Assembly: GCA_027731885.1 (NCBI GenBank)
Contig: JAQCAO010000037.1
Span: 1 to 11,369, forward strand
Length of the DNA stretch: 11,369 nt
DNA from: Actinomycetota bacterium
Lineage (GTDB): Bacteria > Actinomycetota > Actinomycetes > Nanopelagicales > Nanopelagicaceae
Reading direction: 5' to 3'
How positions within the stretch are numbered: position 1 is the stretch's first letter; each line of letters opens with the position of its first letter. This document shows positions 1 to 6,873 of the stretch, in pieces. The position numbers and the translations under genes were made by a program. Under the pieces are notes generated by a model. It had not been told where the DNA came from and ran no database searches. It saw nothing but the letters and a program-made list of their open reading frames with translations.

Positions 1-2186
1 TTGACCAGATGAAGCGTTTAGGAGTTAGCGTTGATTGGTCGCGCGAGCGATTCACAATGGATGAAGGTATGTCCAAGGCGGTTGTGTCGATCTTTAAAAA
101 GATGCACGACGCTGGACTGATTTATCGCGCTGAACGAATCATCAACTGGTGCCCACGCTGTTTAACTGCCCTGTCTGATATCGAAGTAGATCACCAAGAT
201 GACGCTGGAGAATTTGTACAGATTCGATATGGTGAAGGCGAGCAATCCATAGTTGTTGCCACTACACGCGCTGAAACCATGCTTGGTGACGGTGCTGTCG
301 CTGTTCATCCAGATGACCCGCGTTATAAACATTTAATCGGGACTGAAGTACTTCTTCCTTTAGTAAACCGAATGATCCCAATCATTGCTGACGAGCTGGT
401 TGAGCAAGATTTTGGAACCGGTGCTGTAAAAGTTACTGCAGCTCACGACCCAAATGACTTTGAAATGGCGATGCGCCATAACGTGCCCTTTGTTGTGATC
501 ATGAACGAACACGGCGTCATGGCTGGCACCGGAACAGAGTTTGATGGAATGGATCGCTTTGCCGCCCGAATTGCTGTGGTTGCAAAGCTAAAGGAGCTGG
601 GACGTTTGGTCTCAGAGAAGCGACCTTACATACACGCAGTTGGACATTGTTCTCGTTGCGATATAACTGTAGAGCCGAGACTTTCCAAGCAATGGTTTGT
701 GAAAGTTGCTCCACTTGCTAAAGCATCTGCAGATGCAGTGCGCAGCGGCGCAGTTAAGATAGAACCAGAAGCTCTCTCGCCTCGTTACTTCGAGTGGGTC
801 GACAACATGCATGACTGGTGTATCTCTCGCCAGCTCTGGTGGGGACACCGAATTCCAGTTTGGTATGGACCTAACGGAGAAATCAAAGTTGTTGGTCCTG
901 ATGAAGTTGCACCTGATGAGTGGACTCAAGATCCAGATGTTTTAGATACTTGGTTCTCATCTGGTCAGTGGGCATTTTCTACCTTTGGTTGGCCAGAAAA
1001 GAGTGCGGATCTAGCAAAGTTTTATCCAACTAGCGTTCTCGTCACGGGCTATGACATCCTATTTTTCTGGGTAGTACGCATGATGATGATGTCTACATTT
1101 GCAATGGATGGCGTAGCGCCATTTAAAACGATTATGTTGCACGGTTTAGTCCGTGATCAATTTGGCAAGAAAATGTCTAAGAGCCGCGGAAATGTAATTG
1201 ATCCCATTGAATTTATGGATAAGTACGGCGCAGATGCGCTGCGCTTTACTCTCGCGCGTGGCGCAAATCCGGGCACTGATCAGGCTTTGGCTGAAGACTG
1301 GATCGGCGGATCGCGAAATTTCGCAACGAAGTTATGGAATGCCACCCGCTTTGCGATGTTAAATGGCGCAACCACTGTCGGCCCACTTCCAGAAGTTTCA
1401 TCATTTAACGCTATTGATCGCTGGATCCTCTCGCGACTTAGCGAAACTTTGCGCGACGTTGATTCACTTCTAGGAGGATATGAATTTGCGCGTGCCTGTG
1501 AAATTCTCTATCACTTTGCTTGGGATGATCTGTGCGACTGGTATCTCGAACTTTCTAAAGAAACCTTCGCCTCAGATAAAAAGGCGCCCTCACAACGCGT
1601 ACTTGGCCACGTTCTTGATCAATTACTGAGAGTTCTGCACCCGATAATGCCATTTATCACTGAAGAGCTCTGGTGCACTCTCACGGGTGGAGAATCGCTA
1701 GTAGTTGCACATTGGCCAGAAGCAAATCCAACCCATATAGATAAGAGTTCTGAATCGCTAGTTCGCGCCATGCAAGAAGTAGTCACAGAAGTTCGCCGCT
1801 TCCGCAATGACCAAGGCTTAAAACCATCCCAGAAGGTTCCCGGTCGCTTCCTTGGATCTTTCGATATTACAAAGTACTCCAGCGCTCTCAGTTTCTTGCT
1901 AAAGCTAGAAGATAAAGAGTTCACGCCATCTGCCACCTTGGAGATCGCTGGAGTAAAGATCGAACTTGATTTGACTGGCTCGATAGATGTTGTTGCAGAG
2001 CGTGCTCGCTTAGAGAAAGATTTATCAGCTGCCAAGAAAGATTTGCAGACCGCTGAAGTAAAACTTGGCAACGCTGGCTTTATGGCGAAAGCACCAGCAG
2101 ATGTAGTTGTGGAAATTAAAGAACGCCTTACCAAGACTTCTGCTGATATAGAGCGCATTACCGCAGCCCTTGCCGCGCTGAAATAA
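1..2186 (+). CDS. valS: Valine--tRNA ligase, 5'-truncated by window edge
   Basis: Valyl-tRNA synthetase charges tRNA-Val with valine in the cytoplasm. The reading frame is open from the left edge (codons from position 3; the ATG at 9 is internal), so the N-terminus with the class I HIGH signature is missing. About 727 residues are visible against a usual 860-900. Seen in order: a CPRC cysteine pair near 150; the CP1 editing domain with TTRAETMLGDGAVAVHPDD (about 261-317) and AAHDPNDFEMA; a second pair CSRC (about 647-660); WWGHRIPVWY (about 838-867); the catalytic KMSKS loop at 1170-1184; the helical anticodon-binding domain from about 1405, with FAWDDLCDWYLE; and a charged C-terminal coiled coil (about 1985-2180) typical of ValRS and absent from IleRS and LeuRS. 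In the editing motif TTRPET the proline is alanine, a mild departure from the usual consensus. It ends 4 nt before folC, which suggests cotranscription. Identity is secure. Confidence 0.97.
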   Translation, partial: DQMKRLGVSVDWSRERFTMDEGMSKAVVSIFKKMHDAGLIYRAERIINWCPRCLTALSDIEVDHQDDAGEFVQIRYGEGEQSIVVATTRAETMLGDGAVAVHPDDPRYKHLIGTEVLLPLVNRMIPIIADELVEQDFGTGAVKVTAAHDPNDFEMAMRHNVPFVVIMNEHGVMAGTGTEFDGMDRFAARIAVVAKLKELGRLVSEKRPYIHAVGHCSRCDITVEPRLSKQWFVKVAPLAKASADAVRSGAVKIEPEALSPRYFEWVDNMHDWCISRQLWWGHRIPVWYGPNGEIKVVGPDEVAPDEWTQDPDVLDTWFSSGQWAFSTFGWPEKSADLAKFYPTSVLVTGYDILFFWVVRMMMMSTFAMDGVAPFKTIMLHGLVRDQFGKKMSKSRGNVIDPIEFMDKYGADALRFTLARGANPGTDQALAEDWIGGSRNFATKLWNATRFAMLNGATTVGPLPEVSSFNAIDRWILSRLSETLRDVDSLLGGYEFARACEILYHFAWDDLCDWYLELSKETFASDKKAPSQRVLGHVLDQLLRVLHPIMPFITEELWCTLTGGESLVVAHWPEANPTHIDKSSESLVRAMQEVVTEVRRFRNDQGLKPSQKVPGRFLGSFDITKYSSALSFLLKLEDKEFTPSATLEIAGVKIELDLTGSIDVVAERARLEKDLSAAKKDLQTAEVKLGNAGFMAKAPADVVVEIKERLTKTSADIERITAALAALK

Positions 2187-2190
2187 ACCG

Positions 2191-3561
2191 ATGAACAACA
2201 TAAGCCCAGATGATCAGGCGCGTATTGACGCCATTGAAAAAGCGCTGCTTGCTCGTTGGCCGGAAACTCGCATTGCCCCGACTCTTGAGCGAATCAGTGC
2301 GCTCGTTGATATTTTAGGCTCACCACAACTGTCTTACCCGACTATCCATATCGGCGGCACAAACGGTAAGACCACTACTTCGCGCATGATCGACTCACTT
2401 TTATTCGAAATGGGTTTGCGCACTGGACGTTTTACCAGCCCACACCTGGAAAGTTATCTAGAACGCATCTGCATCAATGGAGTACCGATCGATGCGAAGG
2501 AATTGATATTCTCATTTAACGATATAAGTCCTTATTTTGATTTAATGGATAGCAAATTTGAGCATCCGATCTCCTTTTTTGAGGCAATTACTGCGCTGGC
2601 ATTTGCCGCATTTGCAGAGCATCCAATAGATGTTGGGGTAATCGAAGTCGGTATGGGCGGCACATGGGATGCCACAAATGTGGTGGATGCTGATGTCTCA
2701 GTAATTACTCCAATTGGATTGGATCATATGGAGTACTTAGGAAGCACGATTGGCGAAATCGCAGCAACTAAAGCAGGGATTATCAAAGAACAGGGCTTTA
2801 TTGTCTTAACGCAACAAACCCCCGAAGCCGCCGTAGAACTATTGCGTCGTGCCGCAGAAGTCGGTGCAGATGTTGCACGCGAAGGCTTGGAGTACTCGAT
2901 AGATTCGCGCGCTGTGGCAGTTGGCGGACAGTTGATTTCAATAACCGGATTACGTGGACATTACGATGACATTTTCTTACCTCTACACGGAAAGCACCAA
3001 GCTTCAAATGCCGCAGCCGCGTTAATCGCCGTTGAGGCTTTTTTCGGTGAGCAAGATTTAGATATCGATGCCGTCCGAGCTGGATTCGCTAATGTAACTT
3101 CACCAGGACGTTGTGAAATCATCCATCGCGATCCCACGATTATTTTAGATGCTGCCCATAACCCACATGGAGCTAGGGCAATAGCAGAAACGATTCAGAG
3201 TGAATTTACCTTTGATGAAGTAACTGGGATCGTTGCCTTGATGGCCGATAAGGATGCGCTGGGAATTCTGCAGACACTCGAACCCGTAATGAACCAAGTA
3301 ATTGTTACAACTAACTCTTCTGAGCGCTCAATGAGCGTGAGCGATCTAAAGGCCTTAGCCAGCCAAGTCTTTGGAGCAGATCGCGTCTTCGCCGAAGACA
3401 GTTTGCAAGGCGCCATAGATCGCGCAGTTAAAGATGCGATTCGTCCACTTAGCGATGAATCACTTGCCATTTTGATTACTGGATCGGTCGTAACTGTCGG
3501 TGAAGCTCGCACCGCAGTTCGGAAGAAATTCGCTAAATTAACTGGACAGGGTGAAAAGTAA
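2191..3561 (+). CDS. folC: Bifunctional folylpolyglutamate synthase / dihydrofolate synthase
   Basis: This Mur-ligase-superfamily enzyme adds glutamate, with ATP, to dihydropteroate and/or to reduced folates, giving retained polyglutamylated folate cofactors in the cytoplasm. The 456-residue length fits the family. Visible motifs are the ATP-binding P-loop GTNGKTT (residues 56-62, within HIGGTNGKTTTSRM), the folate-loop region with SPHLESYLERICING (about 82-96), EVGMGGTWDATN, the switch-like PIGLDHMEYLG, KAGIIK, and the C-terminal-domain signature LDAAHNPHG (residues 319-327). The ATG lies 4 nt after the valS stop and has no clear Shine-Dalgarno, so translation probably depends on coupling to valS. 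The stop overlaps the next start as TAATG. Whether it has both synthase activities or only the folylpolyglutamate one cannot be told from sequence by eye. Confidence 0.96.
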   Translation: MNNISPDDQARIDAIEKALLARWPETRIAPTLERISALVDILGSPQLSYPTIHIGGTNGKTTTSRMIDSLLFEMGLRTGRFTSPHLESYLERICINGVPIDAKELIFSFNDISPYFDLMDSKFEHPISFFEAITALAFAAFAEHPIDVGVIEVGMGGTWDATNVVDADVSVITPIGLDHMEYLGSTIGEIAATKAGIIKEQGFIVLTQQTPEAAVELLRRAAEVGADVAREGLEYSIDSRAVAVGGQLISITGLRGHYDDIFLPLHGKHQASNAAAALIAVEAFFGEQDLDIDAVRAGFANVTSPGRCEIIHRDPTIILDAAHNPHGARAIAETIQSEFTFDEVTGIVALMADKDALGILQTLEPVMNQVIVTTNSSERSMSVSDLKALASQVFGADRVFAEDSLQGAIDRAVKDAIRPLSDESLAILITGSVVTVGEARTAVRKKFAKLTGQGEK

Positions 3562-3926
3562 TGCGCGTACTTGGGTCGGCCGTTCTTTCAATGGAAATCT
3601 TAATTATGGGATTTGCAATGTTATTGGCGAAAGATACTCACGGAACTTTTTCAATAACTTATGGGTTTGTAGTTATCTTTTTGATGATTTATTCCATTCG
3701 CTTACTCAAGAAACGTTCAGGCTGGATTCTTGGATCAATTCTTCAATTTGCGATGGCGGCTTATTCCTTGATCGTGCCATTGATGCTAATCGTAAATCTA
3801 CTCTTCATGGGGTTATGGGTTGCGGCGATAATTGTTGGGCGCAAAGGTGAGGCGGCGCGGGCGGCGCTTTTGGCGCAGGGCAAACCAGGGGAAAATCCCG
3901 TGGCGCCAACACCCCCAGATGCCTAA
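3561..3926 (+). CDS. DUF4233-family small membrane protein, function unknown
   Basis: A 121-residue integral membrane protein with no recognised catalytic motif. Four hydrophobic segments are visible at about residues 2-22, 32-49, 54-72 and 75-93. A basic loop (RLLKKRSG, about 47-54) lies between the second and third, and an Arg/Lys patch (GRKGEAAR) follows the fourth. The tail is hydrophilic and proline-rich (about 100-121). Position between folC and ndk, size and the MRVLGSAVLSMEILIMGFAM start fit DUF4233, an actinobacterial family occupying the same slot in other genomes, including the Mycobacterium tuberculosis gene between folC and ndkA; this is family recognition from memory, not a search. 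The start overlaps the folC stop by one base (TAATG) and has a good Shine-Dalgarno, AGGGTG at 3548-3553, 7 nt upstream. The role is unknown; steady linkage to folC and ndk hints at a housekeeping membrane function. Confidence 0.85.
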   Translation: MRVLGSAVLSMEILIMGFAMLLAKDTHGTFSITYGFVVIFLMIYSIRLLKKRSGWILGSILQFAMAAYSLIVPLMLIVNLLFMGLWVAAIIVGRKGEAARAALLAQGKPGENPVAPTPPDA

Positions 3927-3938
3927 TAGACTGAGGCA

Positions 3939-4358
3939 GTGAGCACCGAAAAGACCCTAATCCTCATCAAGCCTGATGGCGTTCGCCGCCAATTAATCGG
4001 CGAAGTTATATCAAGAGTTGAAGGTAAGGGATATATAGTTACAGCGCTTCGTATGATGCAAGCAGATCGTGCACTGCTTGAGCGTCACTACGAAGAGCAT
4101 AAAGGTAAGCCTTTCTTCGAACCACTCGTTGAATTTATGATGTCGGGCCCAATAGTTGCGATTGTGGCTGAAGGCAATCGTGTAATTGAAGGTTTTAGAT
4201 CACTGGCTGGTGCAACTGATCCAACAGTTGCAGCCCCCGGAACAATTCGCGGTGATTTGGCTCGTGATCAAGGAACAAAAGTAGTTCAAAATATTGTGCA
4301 CGGATCTGATTCACCAGAATCAGCTGCGCGGGAAATTGAAATTTTTTTCGGCAAGTAA
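3939..4358 (+). CDS. ndk: Nucleoside diphosphate kinase
   Basis: Transfers the gamma-phosphate of ATP to NDPs through a phosphohistidine intermediate, balancing NTP and dNTP pools. At 139 residues it is full length. Visible are the N-terminal strand TLILIKPDGVRR with the KPDG motif (residues 11-14), GATDP and APGTIRGDLA (phosphate and base contacts), and the active-site signature NIVHGSDS with catalytic His at residue 121. The start must be GTG at 3939: an in-frame TAG at 3927 blocks any earlier start, and the conserved strand begins at once. The upstream GAGG (3933-3936) sits only 2 nt from GTG, too close for an ideal ribosome site, so translation may be weak or coupled to the preceding gene. 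It lies between the DUF4233 gene and mreB in the same unit. Confidence 0.97.
   Translation: MSTEKTLILIKPDGVRRQLIGEVISRVEGKGYIVTALRMMQADRALLERHYEEHKGKPFFEPLVEFMMSGPIVAIVAEGNRVIEGFRSLAGATDPTVAAPGTIRGDLARDQGTKVVQNIVHGSDSPESAAREIEIFFGK
4306..4323 (+). other. Perfect inverted repeat inside ndk 3' end
   Basis: CTGATTC (4306-4312), loop ACCA, GAATCAG (4317-4323) gives a 7-bp perfect stem in the mRNA just after the active-site His codon of ndk. A run of seven T follows at 4342-4348, 18 nt downstream of the stem. The spacing is too long for a classical intrinsic terminator and the codons encode the conserved SDSPES region, so this may be chance. Confidence 0.3.
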
Positions 4359-4374
4359 GTTCAAGAAAATAACT

Positions 4375-4380
4375 GAAGGG
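4375..4380 (+). promoter_or_regulatory. Shine-Dalgarno of mreB
   Basis: GAAGGG ends 6 nt before the mreB ATG at 4387. It is among the best-placed ribosome binding sites in the unit and lies in its longest internal gap (28 nt), consistent with high MreB output relative to the coupled downstream genes. Confidence 0.65.
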
Positions 4381-4386
4381 TAAAAA

Positions 4387-5418
4387 ATGAGTAATAGAAT
4401 GTCATTCATTGGCCGAGATATGGCGGTCGACTTAGGTACCGCTAACACCTTGGTCTATGTGCGCGGGCGTGGCATCGTACTTAATGAGCCTTCAGTTGTT
4501 GCCGTCAATCAAGACACTGGCGGAATTCTTGCAGTTGGTCTGGAAGCTAAGAAGATGATCGGTCGTACACCTGGCAATATTGTCGCGATCCGTCCTTTGA
4601 AGGATGGTGTGATCGCAGACTTCGATACCACAGAGCGCATGCTTCGTTACTTTATCCAGAAAGTTCACCGTCGCCGTTATCTTGCTAAGCCACGTATCGT
4701 AGTTTGTGTTCCTTCTGGAATCACAGGTGTGGAACAGCGCGCCGTTAAAGATGCTGGTTACGCAGCTGGAGCGCGCAAGGTTTACATAATTGAAGAACCA
4801 ATGGCTGCAGCTATCGGCGCCGGACTTCCGATTCACGAACCAACAGGAAACATGGTTGTTGATATTGGAGGCGGAACAACTGAGGTAGCGGTTATTTCAC
4901 TCGGTGGAATAGTCACTTCACTCTCAATCCGCGTAGGTGGAGACGAACTCGATCAATCGATTATTAACTGGGTAAAGCGCGAATTTTCACTACTTCTTGG
5001 TGAGCGCACAGCTGAAGAAATTAAGATGGCGATCGGTTCGGCTTACCCATTGCAAGGTGAAAATGATGCTGAAATTCGCGGCCGCGACCTCGCAACTGGT
5101 CTACCAAAGACAATTGTTGTATCTGCTGCTGAAATTCGTAAAGCGCTCGAAGAACCTGTTAACGCAATCATCAACGCTGTTAAGAGCACTCTAGATAAAT
5201 GCCCACCAGAGCTTTCATCAGATCTTATGGATCGTGGAATTGTTCTAACCGGTGGAGGAGCTCTGCTAAAGGGCCTTGATGAGAGACTTCGTAAAGAAAC
5301 TAGCATGCCAATTCATATTGCGGATCGTCCATTAGATGCAGTAGTTGAAGGATCCGGTAAGTGCATTGAAGAGTTCGAAGCCCTTGAAAAGGTTTTGATC
5401 TCTGAGCCACGTCGATAG
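4387..5418 (+). CDS. mreB: Rod shape-determining protein MreB (bacterial actin)
   Basis: The actin-like ATPase MreB forms membrane-associated filaments that direct lateral peptidoglycan synthesis with MreC, MreD, RodA and PBP2. The 343 residues match the family. The N-terminus [21 protein letters not shown] carries an amphipathic lead-in and the phosphate-1 motif DLGTANT (residues 15-21). [12 protein letters not shown] (about 135-146) includes the acidic residues expected near the catalytic water. Phosphate-2 is DIGGGTTE (159-166) and the adenosine motif is LTGGGALL (about 287-294). ATG at 4387 is supported by GAAGGG 6 nt upstream. It heads the elongasome block and ends 9 nt before mreC. MreB is lost in many actinobacteria that grow from the poles, so its retention with mreCD-rodA suggests rod shape maintained by lateral growth, or a sporulation-type role as in Streptomyces; the first seems likelier in a compact genome. 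Confidence 0.97.
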   Translation: MSNRMSFIGRDMAVDLGTANTLVYVRGRGIVLNEPSVVAVNQDTGGILAVGLEAKKMIGRTPGNIVAIRPLKDGVIADFDTTERMLRYFIQKVHRRRYLAKPRIVVCVPSGITGVEQRAVKDAGYAAGARKVYIIEEPMAAAIGAGLPIHEPTGNMVVDIGGGTTEVAVISLGGIVTSLSIRVGGDELDQSIINWVKREFSLLLGERTAEEIKMAIGSAYPLQGENDAEIRGRDLATGLPKTIVVSAAEIRKALEEPVNAIINAVKSTLDKCPPELSSDLMDRGIVLTGGGALLKGLDERLRKETSMPIHIADRPLDAVVEGSGKCIEEFEALEKVLISEPRR

Positions 5419-5427
5419 GTTTTAAAG

Positions 5428-6351
5428 ATGCGTAACGGCGGCGATAACCGCGGTCGTCTGCTGCTGATCTCATTGATCGTCACTTCGCTTCTTTTGATCA
5501 CTTTAGATTTACGGGGAGTCCAAGTACTAGATGGGGTCCGCCGCGGAACACAAACGGTAATCTCGCCATTTCAATCTGTCGGAGCTAAGATCTTTAGACC
5601 AGTTGGAAACTTCTTCTCAGATGTAACTCAATTGGGTCGCACCCGTGGCGAGATTGAAAAGTTAAAGACCGAGAATGAAGAGTTGCGCCAGAACTTAATT
5701 AATCGGCGTAATGCTGATTCAGAACTTGCTCAACTTAAATCTGTTTTAGATTTGGCAGGAGCCGCTCGATATAGAGTCGTAGGCGCAAAAGTTATTTCAC
5801 TTGGTTCTACATCCTCTTTCACCCAAACAATTTCTATAGATGCGGGCGCCAATGATGGGGTGCGCGAGAATATGACGGTAATTACGGGGCTTGGCCTAGT
5901 CGGCGTTGTAAAGATTTCTTATCCAAATAGCGCACTTGTGCAACTTGCTTCAGATCCAGCCTTCCGAGTCGGAGCTCGTGTGGCTGGTAGCCAACAGATA
6001 GGAATTGTTAGCGGACAGGGCACCAGTAAAGGCGTACTGCAATTACTTGATAATCAGACGACTTTAAAAGTTGGTGATGTTATTTTGGCGCGCGGTAGTC
6101 AAAACAATCGTCCCTTTGTTCCTGGGGTACCAATTGGTGAAGTCACAGCCGTTGATAACGCCGCAGGAGCGGTCACGCAAACAGCAGATGTAAAACTCTT
6201 CGCCAATTTTGCAACGCTTAGCGTGGTCGCAGTTGTTGTTGGTTCTCCTAAAGATGATCCGCGTGATGCACTGGTGCCGAAAGCGCCAATTCCAACGCCA
6301 ATTCCAACTGTGACGGTATACGCCACACCTTCCGAATCGCCGAAGCCATAA
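5428..6351 (+). CDS. mreC: Rod shape-determining protein MreC
   Basis: MreC is the periplasm-facing elongasome scaffold that binds and activates PBP2. The 307-residue protein has a short positive N-terminus, one transmembrane helix (about residues 11-27), a coiled coil at about 70-108 (EIEKLKTENEELRQ is the core) that drives dimerisation, and a beta-domain region from about 114 to 272 with typical MreC segments (AKVI at 120-123; DAGANDGVRENMTVITGLGL; VGDVIL at 215-220; PGVPIGEV at 232-239). The tail (about 280-307) is a Pro/Thr-rich extension containing PIPTPIPTVTV, probably disordered and extracytoplasmic. ATG at 5428 has AGGT (5417-5420) 7 nt upstream, overlapping the mreB stop. The stop TAA abuts the mreD ATG. 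Confidence 0.95.
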   Translation: MRNGGDNRGRLLLISLIVTSLLLITLDLRGVQVLDGVRRGTQTVISPFQSVGAKIFRPVGNFFSDVTQLGRTRGEIEKLKTENEELRQNLINRRNADSELAQLKSVLDLAGAARYRVVGAKVISLGSTSSFTQTISIDAGANDGVRENMTVITGLGLVGVVKISYPNSALVQLASDPAFRVGARVAGSQQIGIVSGQGTSKGVLQLLDNQTTLKVGDVILARGSQNNRPFVPGVPIGEVTAVDNAAGAVTQTADVKLFANFATLSVVAVVVGSPKDDPRDALVPKAPIPTPIPTVTVYATPSESPKP

Positions 6352-6873
6352 ATGTTCGCTCGTCGCTTCTTTATCTCATTTCCAATTTTCGCGTTGATCT
6401 ACCTGATCCAAGAGTCGGTGGTTAGCCAATTTCGAATCTTTGGTGGAGGCTTCTCGCTCTTTCTTGTATTTACCCTTCTCTGGTCCGCCCTTGGTACTCC
6501 CGAATTAGGCGCACTAACTGGATTTGGCGCTGGATTACTTATGGATTTATCCCAAACCACATCTGGTCCGATGGGTCAGTGGACGCTAATTATGATTTTA
6601 GCGGGATTTGCTATCTCGTATCTGGGTTACGGAGATGATAACTTTCGCGGCAATCCAATTTCACTTGTTGTAATCGTTGCAATTGCGGTTCCGATTACCA
6701 GACTTGCTTATTTAGTGATCGGCTTAATGTTCGGCAGTGAATTGGGAAGTACTCTCCAAGTATCTATCTCCTTACTTGCATCTGCGCTCTGGACTATTGC
6801 CTTTGTTCCGCTATTAATGCCCTTTGTCACAAGAATTCATAGCACCCTCTTTGAAGAGAAGAGTCGGGGATGA
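6352..6873 (+). CDS. mreD: Rod shape-determining protein MreD
   Basis: MreD is an integral membrane partner of MreC and the PBP2-RodA synthase. The protein has 173 residues, about five hydrophobic segments (near 6-24, 34-62, 75-92, 102-124 and 136-160) and few charged residues. The family hallmark GFGAGLLMDLS (about 58-68) is present. It starts directly after the mreC stop (TAAATG) with no clear Shine-Dalgarno, implying coupled translation, and its last codons overlap the mrdA start as ATGA at 6870-6873. Sequence conservation of MreD is low across bacteria, so the assignment rests on topology, the GLLxDL motif and its place between mreC and PBP2. Confidence 0.92.
   Translation: MFARRFFISFPIFALIYLIQESVVSQFRIFGGGFSLFLVFTLLWSALGTPELGALTGFGAGLLMDLSQTTSGPMGQWTLIMILAGFAISYLGYGDDNFRGNPISLVVIVAIAVPITRLAYLVIGLMFGSELGSTLQVSISLLASALWTIAFVPLLMPFVTRIHSTLFEEKSRG

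Noticed and set aside
1619..2158. 179-codon minus-strand open frame inside valS
   Set aside because: Shadow of the valS C-terminal region; low-complexity composition and no recognisable family.
3551..3850. 99-codon + strand frame overlapping the DUF4233 gene
   Set aside because: It covers the same DNA in another frame; the 3561-3926 frame has the TAATG junction, the spaced Shine-Dalgarno and a coherent four-helix membrane profile.
4341..4349. A-TTT-TTT-C run as a programmed frameshift site in ndk
   Set aside because: It lies five codons from the normal ndk stop and the regular protein has standard length, so no functional reason for a shift is apparent.
4997..5194. 65-codon + strand frame inside mreB
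   Set aside because: Lies wholly within conserved MreB coding sequence in a different frame; no independent ribosome site.
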